This document shows, piece after piece, positions 51,061 to 59,922 of a stretch of 64,000 bases of DNA. The DNA is from Jannaschia maritima (GTDB taxonomy: Bacteria > Pseudomonadota > Alphaproteobacteria > Rhodobacterales > Rhodobacteraceae). The DNA lies in assembly GCF_030973515.1 (NCBI RefSeq), contig NZ_JARGZA010000001.1:1-64000 (forward strand), read 5' to 3'. A model generated the notes under the pieces. It was not told where the DNA came from, did not search any database, and saw nothing but the letters and a program-made list of their open reading frames with translations. The position numbers and the translations under genes were made by a program. Position 1 is the first letter of the stretch, and every line of letters starts with the position of its first letter.

Positions 51061-52527
51061 GTGACGGCCTATGACGACTTGATGGCGCATGTCCGCACCA
51101 CGGAGGCGCTGGCCTCGGTCGCGGGGCGGACGGGGTGGGACCAGGAAACGGTGATGCCGCCCGGTGCGGCCTCGATGCGGGCCGAGGAGATGGGCGCGCT
51201 CGAGTCCGTCCTGCATGCCCGGCGGACCGATCCGCGCATCGGCGAATGGCTGGCCGCGGCGGACCCCGTCGATGAGGTCGCCGCCGCCAATCTGCGCGAT
51301 GTGCGCCGTAGCTTTGAGCGGAACGCGAAGGTTCCCACGGATCTGGCCGCCGAGATCGCGCGCGTCACCTCCGCGGCGCAGGGACGTTGGGCCCGGGCCC
51401 GCGCGGAGGAGGACGTGGACGCGTTCCTGCCGGTGCTGTCCCATGTCGTCGACTTGCGCCGCCGGGAGGGTGAGGCGCTGGCGGATGGTGGCGACCCCTA
51501 CGATGCATTGATGCAGGATTACGAACCCGGTGGGGCGGGCGCGGCGATGGCCGCGATGTTCGACGCGCTGCGCCCCGTCCTTGTCGACCTCCGCGCCGCC
51601 GCCCTGGAAGCGGGCCCCGCGCCGGTTCTGTCGGGCCGGTTTCCTCACGATGCGCAGATGGCCCTGTCGCGGCAGGTCGCGGAACGGTTCGGCTACGATT
51701 TCGACCGGGGCCGCATCGATCTGGCGGTGCACCCGTTCAGTTCCGGCAGCGGCCAGGACGTCCGCATCACCACGCGGGTGGACGAGGGCGATCCGTTCAA
51801 CTGCCTGTATTCCACGATCCACGAGGTCGGGCATGCCTGCTACGAACAGAACGTCGACGATGCTCATCTGCTGACCCCGATCGGGCGCGGGGCGTCGATG
51901 GGCGTTCACGAAAGCCAGTCCCGCATCTACGAGAATCAGATGGCCCGGTCCGAGCCGTTCTGCGATTGGCTGTTCGCGCGCATGCGGGATGCGTTCGGCG
52001 ACATCGGCGTCGCCACCCCGCGAGACTTCTATCGTGCCGTCAACGCCGTCCGCCGCGGCTTCATCCGCACGGAGGCCGATGAGCTCCAATACAACCTCCA
52101 CGTCATGATGCGCTTCGACTTGGAGCGTGCGCTGATCCGGGGCGATCTGGAGGTCGCCGACCTGCCCGGTGCCTGGAACGACCGCTTCGCGGCGGACTTC
52201 GGAACGCCGGTGACGAGGCCGTCGGAGGGGTTCATGCAGGACGTGCACTGGTCGGTGGGGTTGATGGGGTACTTTCCGACCTATTCGCTTGGCAACGTCT
52301 ATGCCGGGTGCCTGATGGGCGCGATGCGCAGGGACGTGCCAGGTTTGGACGACGGGCTGGCCCGGGGCGATCCGTCGGCCGCGACGGGATGGCTGCGCGA
52401 GCGGCTGCAACGGTTCGGCGCGTTGCGGGAACCGAAGGCGACGATTCGCCATGCGACCGGGGAAGCGCCGGAAGCGGGTCCGTTGCTGACGTATCTTGCG
52501 GGGAAGTTCGGGGACTTGAACGGCTAG
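51061..52527 (+). CDS. M32 family metallocarboxypeptidase (Taq-type)
   Basis: This is a 488-residue Zn-dependent carboxypeptidase that removes C-terminal residues from peptides. CLYSTIHEVGHACYEQN is the HEXXH-type zinc motif, followed by MGVHESQSRIYENQMAR (third ligand Glu) as in Taq and Pfu carboxypeptidases. GYFPTYSLGNVYAG is a further conserved family block. The GTG at 51061 is used as the start. The gene is convergent with the flavoprotein operon. Confidence 0.92.
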   Translation: MTAYDDLMAHVRTTEALASVAGRTGWDQETVMPPGAASMRAEEMGALESVLHARRTDPRIGEWLAAADPVDEVAAANLRDVRRSFERNAKVPTDLAAEIARVTSAAQGRWARARAEEDVDAFLPVLSHVVDLRRREGEALADGGDPYDALMQDYEPGGAGAAMAAMFDALRPVLVDLRAAALEAGPAPVLSGRFPHDAQMALSRQVAERFGYDFDRGRIDLAVHPFSSGSGQDVRITTRVDEGDPFNCLYSTIHEVGHACYEQNVDDAHLLTPIGRGASMGVHESQSRIYENQMARSEPFCDWLFARMRDAFGDIGVATPRDFYRAVNAVRRGFIRTEADELQYNLHVMMRFDLERALIRGDLEVADLPGAWNDRFAADFGTPVTRPSEGFMQDVHWSVGLMGYFPTYSLGNVYAGCLMGAMRRDVPGLDDGLARGDPSAATGWLRERLQRFGALREPKATIRHATGEAPEAGPLLTYLAGKFGDLNG

Positions 52528-52564
52528 GTATCCCATTCCGGACGTGATCCCGGGAGCGGCACCC

Positions 52565-54994
52565 CTATGCCCGCATCCTCGCGCCCGCCGGGTCGTACAT
52601 GGGCTCGAACGATGCTTCGGCCGCGATGGTCGTCCCCGCGACCTCGATCGCCCACTCGCTGACCAGTAGGTCCGCGATCGCCTCGCCCTTCGCGGGAACG
52701 TAGCCCAGGCCGACCGCGCCGCCCAACGTATGTCCATAGTTTCCGCTCGTCAGATGCCCCACCATCCGACCGTCGCGCAGGATCGGCTCGGCATGGAACA
52801 GCATCGGCGCCGGATCGGTCAGGCGGAACTGCAGCATCCGGTGCGCAGGGCCGTCCGCGCGGCTGGCGGCCACGGCTTTTGCACCGACGTAGCCCCCGTC
52901 CTTCCGACATGCGAAGGCAAGCCCGGCGGCAACGACGTCGTCCTCGGGGGTGATGTCGTGGCCCATGTGGCGGAAACCCTTCTCGATCCGCAGCGAGTCC
53001 ATCGCGTGCAACCCAACGAGGGACAGGTCGTGCCGCTTGCCGGCATCGGCGATCACCTCGAACGCATGACCGGCCATGTCGCAGGAGACGTACACCTCGA
53101 ACCCCAACTCACCGACATAGGACACACGGTGGAGGCGTGCCCGCCCCAGACCCAGGTTCACCGTCGCGGCACGGCCGAAGGGCAGGGCGTCCGCTGCGAT
53201 GTCCTCCGATACCACGTCGGCCATCAGGGCCCGGGCGTTCGGTCCCATCACGGCCAGCACCGCCTCGCCCGCCGTCACGTCGGTCACGGTGGCCGAAAGT
53301 TCGACAGCGTGGCGCTCCAGACGGGTCTGGTCACGCAGCCGCGTCGCCGTGGGCGTGACCATCAGGAACGCATCGGGGGCGAGACGCGTGACGGTGACGT
53401 CGGCCTCCACCCCACCGCGGGCATTGAGCATCTGGGTATAGACGACGCGGCCGACCGCGACGTCCATCCGCGCCCCGCAGCAGAGGGATAGCAGTGCCAG
53501 CGCGTCGGGCCCCTCGATCCGCAGCTTGCCGAAGGACGACATGTCGTACATTCCGACGGCGCCGCGGACGGCCTCGTGTTCCGCGCATTGGTTATCGAAC
53601 CAATTCTGCCGATGCCAGTCGTGGCGATACACCCGTTCCTGGCTCGGGTGGGCGAACCAGTTCGGGCGCTCCCATCCCGCAAGCTCCCCCATCACGGCAC
53701 CGTGGAACAGCATCTCGTGGTGAACCGGGGTGCGCCGGAGGCCGCGTGCGGTGGCTTTCTGACGATAGGGATAGTGATCGGCGTAGAGCAGGCCCAGCGT
53801 CTCGGTCGCCCGTTCGCGCAGGTAACGGGGGTTGGACTGGAACGGCTCCATCCGCGCGATGTCCACGCCCGTCAGGTCGAAGGGCATCTCGCCCCCGTCC
53901 ATCCATTCCGACAGCGCGAGCCCCGCTCCACCGGCGGATTGGATCCCGATGGAGTTGAAGCCCGCCGCCACCCACACGTTGTCCATGCCGGGGCAGGGAC
54001 CCAGGTGATAGGCGTCGTCGGGGGTGAAGGATTCGGGTCCGTTGAAGAAAGTGTGGATTCCCGCCCGTTCCAGCACGGGCATCCGGGCGATGGCGTTCTC
54101 CAGGATGGGTTCGAAGTGTTCGACGTCCTCGGGCAGTTGGTCGAACTCGAAATCGGGGGGGATGGGACCCCAGGGCTTGGCGACCGGCTCGAACGCGCCC
54201 AACAGAATCTTGCCCGCGTCCTCCTTGTAGTAGGTGCACTCGTCGGGGACCCGCAGCGTCGGCAAGGTGCCGAGATCGGGAATGGCTTCGGTGACGACGT
54301 AGAAGTGCTCGCAGGCCTGCAAAGGGACGTCCGTGCCCAGCATCGCGCCGACCTCGCGGCCCCACATGCCCGCGCAGTTCACCACCGCGTCGCAGGCGAT
54401 CGCTCCCCCATCGCCGTCCTGGACCCATTCCACATGGGTGATCCGCCGCCCCTGTCGCCAGATGCAGGTAACGGCCGTCCGTTCCAGGATCGTGGCACCG
54501 TGGGCGCGGGCGCCCTTCGCCAGGGCCAAGGCGATGTTGGCCGGGTCGCCTTGACCGTCGCCGGGCAGGTGGACGGCCGCGGTCATGTCGTCCACGCGGA
54601 CATGGGGGTGCAGGGCGCGAACGGCGTCGCGGTCGACCTCGTGCACCTCGACGCCCCAGGCGCGGGCCATGCCGGCCTGACGCAGGATCTCCTGCCGGCG
54701 GTGTTCGGTGACGGCGATCGTCAGCGACCCGTTGCGGCGGAAACCCGTGGCGATGTCCGTCTCGGCCTCCAGGGTGCCGTAGAGTTCCGCGGAATACTTC
54801 GACAGGCGCGTCATGGCGGGGGTGGCGCGAAGCTGGGCGATCAGGCCCGCGGCGTGCCACGTGGTGCCGCAGGTCAGGGCCTTGCGTTCCAGCAGCACCG
54901 GGGCCCAGCCCTTCTTCGCCAAGTGATAGGCGACGGAACAGCCGACCACGCCGCCGCCTATGACGACGACCCGGGCCTGGGCGGGCGGTGTCAT
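52565..54994 (-). CDS. dimethylglycine/sarcosine dehydrogenase-like FAD-GcvT fusion (copy 1)
   Basis: This is an 809-residue flavoprotein. The N-terminal DAO domain (residues 1 to about 370) has RVVVIGGGVVGCSVAYHLA, then CGTTWHAAGLIAQLR, whose His carries FAD covalently in DMGDH/SARDH. The C-terminal half is the GcvT-like folate-binding domain (LRIEGPDALALLSLCCGARMDVAVG, YVGELGFEVYV, LRIEKGFRHMGHDITPEDDV), so the methylene group is probably passed to tetrahydrofolate. N-methylated glycine derivatives are likely substrates. The start overlaps the stop of copy 2. Confidence 0.87.
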   Translation of the reverse strand: MTPPAQARVVVIGGGVVGCSVAYHLAKKGWAPVLLERKALTCGTTWHAAGLIAQLRATPAMTRLSKYSAELYGTLEAETDIATGFRRNGSLTIAVTEHRRQEILRQAGMARAWGVEVHEVDRDAVRALHPHVRVDDMTAAVHLPGDGQGDPANIALALAKGARAHGATILERTAVTCIWRQGRRITHVEWVQDGDGGAIACDAVVNCAGMWGREVGAMLGTDVPLQACEHFYVVTEAIPDLGTLPTLRVPDECTYYKEDAGKILLGAFEPVAKPWGPIPPDFEFDQLPEDVEHFEPILENAIARMPVLERAGIHTFFNGPESFTPDDAYHLGPCPGMDNVWVAAGFNSIGIQSAGGAGLALSEWMDGGEMPFDLTGVDIARMEPFQSNPRYLRERATETLGLLYADHYPYRQKATARGLRRTPVHHEMLFHGAVMGELAGWERPNWFAHPSQERVYRHDWHRQNWFDNQCAEHEAVRGAVGMYDMSSFGKLRIEGPDALALLSLCCGARMDVAVGRVVYTQMLNARGGVEADVTVTRLAPDAFLMVTPTATRLRDQTRLERHAVELSATVTDVTAGEAVLAVMGPNARALMADVVSEDIAADALPFGRAATVNLGLGRARLHRVSYVGELGFEVYVSCDMAGHAFEVIADAGKRHDLSLVGLHAMDSLRIEKGFRHMGHDITPEDDVVAAGLAFACRKDGGYVGAKAVAASRADGPAHRMLQFRLTDPAPMLFHAEPILRDGRMVGHLTSGNYGHTLGGAVGLGYVPAKGEAIADLLVSEWAIEVAGTTIAAEASFEPMYDPAGARMRA

Positions 54995-57387
54995 GCCCGG
55001 ATCCGGGTCAGGTCGGCGTCCCAGACGGGGCCGTCCAGGACGGTGGCGGGAACGGCTTCGCCGTAAAGGTCGATGGCGATCTGCGTACCGGGCTCGGTCA
55101 GCGTGGCGGGCAGCATGGCCAGGGCCAGGGGCTGCCCCGTACGGTGGGCGAAACCAGCCGAAGTCACCTCGCCCACGATGCGGCCGTCGTGCAGGGCGTT
55201 GGACATGGGCAGGGGGTCGCAGTCGCCGTCGTGACGCAGCAGGACCAGGCGTCTGTCGGGGGCTGGTCCGGGATCGCGCATGAGCCGTTCCAGACCCAGT
55301 TCGCGCAGGGTGTAGTCGTTGGATAGGTCCGTCTTCCAGGCCAACCACCCCTTCTCGATCCGCATCGAATCGAGCGCAATCATCCCGAAGGGTCGGGCCC
55401 CCGCGTTCGTGACGGCGTCCCATAGGGCGGGGATGTCGGCGTTGGCTGCGTGGATCTCCCACCCGAGCTCACCCGCGAAGCTGACGCGGGCCAGGGCGCA
55501 TGCCACGTCCCCGATGCGGCACCCTTGGTGAGTCAACCACGGGGCGTGCAGATCGGCGCGCGTTCCGATGCGCGAAAGGAGGTCGCGGGATTCGGGACCA
55601 GTCACGAGCAGCGTGGAATAGTCCGCCGTGTGATCGGTCAGCGACAGCCCATCCGGGATGTTCCGGCGCAGCCATTCGGCGTCGTGCCATTCGGCGGCGG
55701 CGGCGGTGATCAGGGTGAAGAAATCGGAGCCGTGGCGCAGCACCGACATCTCCGTGATGCAACGGCCGTCCGCATCCGCGATGTATGCCAACCCGATGCG
55801 GCCGACCTTCGGCAGCTTCCCGGCGATCTTCGCCGCCAGCCAGTCCGCCGCGCCGTCGCCGGACAGGTTCAGGCGGGTGAACCCGCAAAGGTCGATGACG
55901 CCCACGCCGTCGCGCACGGCAGCCACCTCCTCGGCCACGGCGTCCCACCAGGGGCCGTGGCGATCCCAGGTCTCCGTTGCGGTTTCGGACGTGTCGTCGT
56001 CCGCGCGCGCATACCAGAGCGCGCGTTCCCAGCCGCCGAACGCGCCCATCTGACCGCCCGCCGCCACGATCCGGTCATGGGCGGGCGAGAGGCGCTTGTT
56101 CCGTCCGGCCGGCCAAGCGTGGAAGGGGTGGTGCATTGCGTATTCATGGCCGTAGGTCTGCAGGCCCCGCGCGTCGGCATAGTCCTGATCGGCGTAGCCG
56201 GTGAACCTGCGGGGATCGCAGCACCACAGGTCCCATTCGGGGCGGCCATCCAGGATCCATTCGGCCAGCGCCTTGCCCGCGCCCCCCGCCTGGGCGATGC
56301 CGAAGGTAAAGGCGCACGCCTCGTATGCGTTCCGTACACCCGGCATGGGCCCGATCAGCGGAAGGCCGTCGGGGGCATAGGGGATGGGACCGTTGATGAC
56401 CTTGCTGATCCCGGCCTCGGCCAGGACGGGGACGCGGGCCATCGCATCCTCGATGTAGGGTTCCAAGCGATCCAGCGCGTCTGGGTAGAGCTGGAAGCTG
56501 AAATCGTCCGGCATGGGCTGATCGGGCACCATCCAGGCCCCTTCGCAACCGCGCTCGTAAGGACCCAGGTTCAGTCCGGTCTTCTCCTGCCGCAGGTAGT
56601 AGCTGACGTCGGGGTCGCGGATCATGGGCAGCTTGCGGCCGTGTTCGCGGGTCCAGTCGGCGATGGCCGGTATCTCGTCGGTCAACAGGTACTGGTGCTG
56701 CATGACGATCATCGGCAGGTCCCGGCCGCCGTGCGGCTTGAACCATTCGGCGACGCGCTGCGCGTAGTAGCCGGCGGCGTTTACGACGATCTCGGCCCGG
56801 ACGGCGCCCCGTGCGGTGTGGAGGATCCAGCCGCCACCGTCCCGGCCGATGCCGGTGACGGGGCGGAACCGCTTGATCCGGGCGCCCAGCGCCCGCGCGC
56901 CCTTCGCCAGGGCCTGCGTCAGTTGGGCCGGGTCGATGTCGCCGTCGTGGTCGTCGCCGAAGCCGCCCACGAGGTCGTGCGTCTCCATGAACGGATAGCG
57001 GTCCTTCATGTCCTGCACCGACATCATGTAGGTCGGCATGTCGTACTTGCGGCCCCAGGAGGCGACGTGCTCGAACTCGCGCATGCGGTCGGCGGAATGG
57101 GCCAGGCGCATGGTGCCCGTGACGTTGTAGTTCATCGGGTAGTCGACCGCGTCCGCCAAGCCCCTGTAGAGCTTCATGGAATAGGTCTGCAGCCGCATCA
57201 GCCCCAGGGCCGTGCTGAAGGTCGGGCAGTTGCCCGCCGCGTGCCAGGTGGAGCCCGCCGTCAGTTCGTTGCGTTCCAGCAGCAACGTGTCCGTCTCACC
57301 CATCAGGGCCAGGTGGTAGAGGACGGAACAGCCGACCGCCCCGCCCCCGATCACGACGATGCGGGCCTGATCGGCGATCTCGGTCAT
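54991..57387 (-). CDS. dimethylglycine/sarcosine dehydrogenase-like FAD-GcvT fusion (copy 2)
   Basis: This is a 798-residue paralog with the same architecture: RIVVIGGGAVGCSVLYHLA, TAGSTWHAAGNCPTFS (FAD-His motif), and a C-terminal GcvT half with FAGELGWEIHA and DSMRIEKGWLAWKTDL. It has an SYYLRQEKTGLNLGPYE segment lining the active site that differs from copy 1, so the two probably use different substrates. It lies between the regulator and copy 1, overlapping each by ATGA. Confidence 0.87.
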   Translation of the reverse strand: MTEIADQARIVVIGGGAVGCSVLYHLALMGETDTLLLERNELTAGSTWHAAGNCPTFSTALGLMRLQTYSMKLYRGLADAVDYPMNYNVTGTMRLAHSADRMREFEHVASWGRKYDMPTYMMSVQDMKDRYPFMETHDLVGGFGDDHDGDIDPAQLTQALAKGARALGARIKRFRPVTGIGRDGGGWILHTARGAVRAEIVVNAAGYYAQRVAEWFKPHGGRDLPMIVMQHQYLLTDEIPAIADWTREHGRKLPMIRDPDVSYYLRQEKTGLNLGPYERGCEGAWMVPDQPMPDDFSFQLYPDALDRLEPYIEDAMARVPVLAEAGISKVINGPIPYAPDGLPLIGPMPGVRNAYEACAFTFGIAQAGGAGKALAEWILDGRPEWDLWCCDPRRFTGYADQDYADARGLQTYGHEYAMHHPFHAWPAGRNKRLSPAHDRIVAAGGQMGAFGGWERALWYARADDDTSETATETWDRHGPWWDAVAEEVAAVRDGVGVIDLCGFTRLNLSGDGAADWLAAKIAGKLPKVGRIGLAYIADADGRCITEMSVLRHGSDFFTLITAAAAEWHDAEWLRRNIPDGLSLTDHTADYSTLLVTGPESRDLLSRIGTRADLHAPWLTHQGCRIGDVACALARVSFAGELGWEIHAANADIPALWDAVTNAGARPFGMIALDSMRIEKGWLAWKTDLSNDYTLRELGLERLMRDPGPAPDRRLVLLRHDGDCDPLPMSNALHDGRIVGEVTSAGFAHRTGQPLALAMLPATLTEPGTQIAIDLYGEAVPATVLDGPVWDADLTRIRA

Positions 57388-57941
57388 CGGGCGTCCTGTG
57401 TGTAGATGGCGGGCGTGATGAACCAGAGCGCGACGGCCGGTTCGGGGAAGGGGTTCGCCCACCGGAACGGGGCGTCGCGCAACCGCGCGGTGTCGCCCGG
57501 ACGGAGCGTATGCTCCACTTCGGCCAGCCAGATCCGCAGGCTGCCCGACAGCATGTGGACCACTTCGGTCGTGGGGCGGTCGACGGGATCGTCGCGCCGG
57601 CTGCCCGGGGCGAACACGGAATGGATCAATTCGAACCCGTCGGTCAGGTCGGGCGAAAGCAACCGTTCGTCCAGACCCGGCACGCGTTCGCCCAAGGGTC
57701 GCCCATGGCCCGCGCGGGTAACGGTGCCCCGTTCGGCCGCGACCCCGCTCGGGGCAAGAAGCGAGACCGGGGCATCCAGCGCTTCGGCCATGTCGAGCAG
57801 GTCGGCGGGCGCCAGCCGCGACTTCCCCGTCTCGACCTGGCTGAGCCATCCGATGGATTTGCCCAGGCGTGTCGCCGCTTCTGCCAGGGTCAGGCCACGC
57901 ACCTTGCGGAGGGCTCGGATGTCCGCGCCGTCGATGTCCAA
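57384..57941 (-). CDS. XRE-type transcriptional regulator with cupin domain
   Basis: This is a 185-residue regulator. The N-terminal helix-turn-helix (ALRKVRGLTLAEAATRLGKSIGWLSQVETGK) is followed by a cupin_2 domain (VVHMLSGSLRIWLAEVEHTLRPGDTARL, then FRWANPFPEPAVALWFI). Such regulators usually sense a small ligand through the cupin. It heads the operon with the two flavoproteins, so it probably controls them. The ATG overlap with copy 2 supports co-transcription. Confidence 0.87.
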   Translation of the reverse strand: MDIDGADIRALRKVRGLTLAEAATRLGKSIGWLSQVETGKSRLAPADLLDMAEALDAPVSLLAPSGVAAERGTVTRAGHGRPLGERVPGLDERLLSPDLTDGFELIHSVFAPGSRRDDPVDRPTTEVVHMLSGSLRIWLAEVEHTLRPGDTARLRDAPFRWANPFPEPAVALWFITPAIYTQDAR

Positions 57942-58006
57942 GATCTCACCTCCGTGAAAATCGTGGTCATCATTTCATTCTCACCGCAGCGCGGCAAGGA
58001 TTGGTT

Positions 58007-58897
58007 TCACGCCGCCCGGGCCTGCTTTCCGAGATGGGCGCCGTAATAGAGCCCGACGACGTGTTCGGCTTCCGCGAAGAACAGCCAGCGCGTCGTCAGG
58101 ACGCCCGCCAGGTGGGACAGGATCGCCACCGCCGCGAGCGCATGACTCATCGGGAGCAGAAGCAGGATCAAGGGGAAAACGACCGCGAGGACGAAGGCGA
58201 TGACGCGCAGCTTGACGGCGTGCTTGCGGGCCACGCGGAACACCATCTCGCGCGTCAGGTAGTTGTCGCCCGTATGCGGCTTCTCGAACAGGGTCACGCG
58301 GTCGTGCAGTCGAGTGGCGGACTGGATGGTGGTGCCGGCTTCGGCGAAGCGTCGGTCTCCCTTCCACCAATGCCACAACAGGACGCCGCCCGCCGCCAGC
58401 AGGAAGGCCGCGGCGACGGTCACGAACCCCGACAGCATCGCGCCGCCCGCCAGTGAAAAGGTCAGGAACATCAAAGGCGTGGCGGTCTGGTTCCAGCGAG
58501 GGACCGCGCGGAGCTGGGTGTAGATCATCGCGGTCGTGAACACGGTCGCCAGCGACAGGATCGCGCCCAGCCAGCCGACGGGCGCGAGGTGGACGCCGAA
58601 GAAGATCAACGCGATCGCATAGACCGCCATCGTCAACAGGGCGAACACGGCAGCCCAGGCTTCGCGCGAAAGCCAGGAGGTGCGCCATTCGCGGTAGGAC
58701 TTCCAGGCGTTCTTCTTGTTCTTCAAGTGGAACGTGGCCGATAGCAGGCCCGCGACGGACAGGGCGTAGGCCACGGCGAAGAACACGAACGCGGCCCAAC
58801 CCACGGGCGGGACGGGCATCAGGCCCAGAAACACGAACAGGCCGAAGCCCGCGCCGGACAGGGTGGAGAACAGGATGACGCTGGGGGCGGGGTGCAT
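58007..58897 (-). CDS. soeC: sulfite dehydrogenase membrane anchor (DmsC family)
   Basis: This is a 296-residue integral membrane protein with about eight helices of the DmsC/NrfD type. HPAPSVILFSTLSGAGFGLFVFLGL opens it, and LLSATFHLKNKKNAWKSYREWRTSWLSREAW is the conserved loop of the DmsC family. It anchors the cytoplasmic subunits and passes electrons to the quinone pool. The start is 2 bp from the soeB stop. Confidence 0.85.
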   Translation of the reverse strand: MHPAPSVILFSTLSGAGFGLFVFLGLMPVPPVGWAAFVFFAVAYALSVAGLLSATFHLKNKKNAWKSYREWRTSWLSREAWAAVFALLTMAVYAIALIFFGVHLAPVGWLGAILSLATVFTTAMIYTQLRAVPRWNQTATPLMFLTFSLAGGAMLSGFVTVAAAFLLAAGGVLLWHWWKGDRRFAEAGTTIQSATRLHDRVTLFEKPHTGDNYLTREMVFRVARKHAVKLRVIAFVLAVVFPLILLLLPMSHALAAVAILSHLAGVLTTRWLFFAEAEHVVGLYYGAHLGKQARAA

Positions 58898-58898
58898 G

Positions 58899-59660
58899 TC
58901 AGAGCCGTTCCAGTGAGCGGTCGAGCCAACCGAGGAAGCCCGCCGGTTCCTCCGCCACGGGGGCGAGGAAGGGGGCGAGAATGTCTTCGTCGTCAGACAT
59001 TTGCGCGGCGCCGATCGTGTCGCGGGGGCGGGGGGGCAGGTACTTGTTGACCGGCTTGGTGCCCTGTTCGGGCATCAGGTCGACGCCGCCGCGTTCGGCG
59101 ACCAGGATGCTGATGTCGCTGGCTGGGTCGGCCAGGTCGCCGAAGTGGCGGGCGCCTGCCGGGCAGGTGCGGACGCAAGCGGGCTGGCGGTCGATCTCGG
59201 GGATGTTCTCGTTGTAGATGCGGTCCACGCAGAGCGTGCATTTCTTCATGATACCAGCGACTTCGTCGACCTCGCGCGCCCCGTAGGGGCAGGCCCAGGC
59301 GCATAGGCCGCAGCCCATGCAGGCGTCTTCGTTCACCAGGACGATGCCGTCCTCGGCGCGCTTGTAGCTGGCGCCGGTCGGGCAGACCGTGACGCAGGGG
59401 GCGTCGTCGCAGTGCAGGCAGGATTTCGGGAAGTGCGTGGTCCGCGCAAGTCCTTGATCCGGCTGGGATTGATAGGCGTGGATGCGGTTCAGGAACGTGC
59501 CTTCCGCGTCGCCATAGGCATTGCGATCCGACAAGGGCGCGCCGTAGTTCTGCGTGTTCCAACCCTTGCAGGCGGTGACGCAGGCGTGACAGCCGACGCA
59601 GGTGTCGAGGTCGATCACCAAGCCCAACTTCTTCTGCGTGGATGCGGGAAGTGCGGTCAT
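58899..59660 (-). CDS. soeB: sulfite dehydrogenase iron-sulfur subunit
   Basis: This is a 253-residue ferredoxin-like subunit. Four cysteine groups bind four [4Fe-4S] clusters: CVGCHACVTACKGWN, CLHCDDAPCVTVCPTGA, CMGCGLCAWACPYGA, and CTLCVDRI with CVRTCPAGARHFGD. It links the molybdenum subunit to the membrane anchor. The ATG at 59660 gives the family N-terminus; the open frame extends to 59747, which would add residues encoded by the tandem repeat. Confidence 0.9.
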   Translation of the reverse strand: MTALPASTQKKLGLVIDLDTCVGCHACVTACKGWNTQNYGAPLSDRNAYGDAEGTFLNRIHAYQSQPDQGLARTTHFPKSCLHCDDAPCVTVCPTGASYKRAEDGIVLVNEDACMGCGLCAWACPYGAREVDEVAGIMKKCTLCVDRIYNENIPEIDRQPACVRTCPAGARHFGDLADPASDISILVAERGGVDLMPEQGTKPVNKYLPPRPRDTIGAAQMSDDEDILAPFLAPVAEEPAGFLGWLDRSLERL

Positions 59661-59691
59661 GAAAAAATACTTCCGTGCGAAATTGCGGATA

Positions 59692-59724
59692 CACCCCCCG
59701 TGCACCCCCCGTACACCCCCCGTG
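59692..59724. repeat. three 11-bp tandem repeats (CACCCCCCGTR)
   Basis: CACCCCCCGTG, CACCCCCCGTA and CACCCCCCGTG are directly adjacent, 11 bp each, upstream of soeB and about 32-65 bp before its ATG. On the coding strand the unit reads YACGGGGGGTG. A slippage repeat or a protein site are both possible. Confidence 0.6.
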
Positions 59725-59894
59725 CATACGCGCCGGCATATCGGCACCGCGCGTTGCGCCGGGGTTGCGTCGCGGCGGCGCTCCGTGCGGGGGGTGATCC
59801 GGCGGACCGCCAGGGCGACCCTCGGACCGGTCCCCCGGACCGCCCCCGTGCATGCGCCGAGGCGGCGGCGAGGGACGAAGCACGCAATGGAGCG

Positions 59895-59922
59895 AGGTCC
59901 CGGGTCGAGCCCGGGATGACGG
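59895..59922. repeat. palindromic intergenic repeat (TCGAG-loop) between soeA and soeB
   Basis: TCCCGGG (59898-59904) and CCCGGGA (59910-59916) flank a TCGAG loop, with GAGG before and TGACGG after. The same pattern recurs twice near 63753-63847. It lies in the 262-bp gap between the soeA stop and the soeB start and is a REP-like element of alphaproteobacterial type. Confidence 0.75.
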
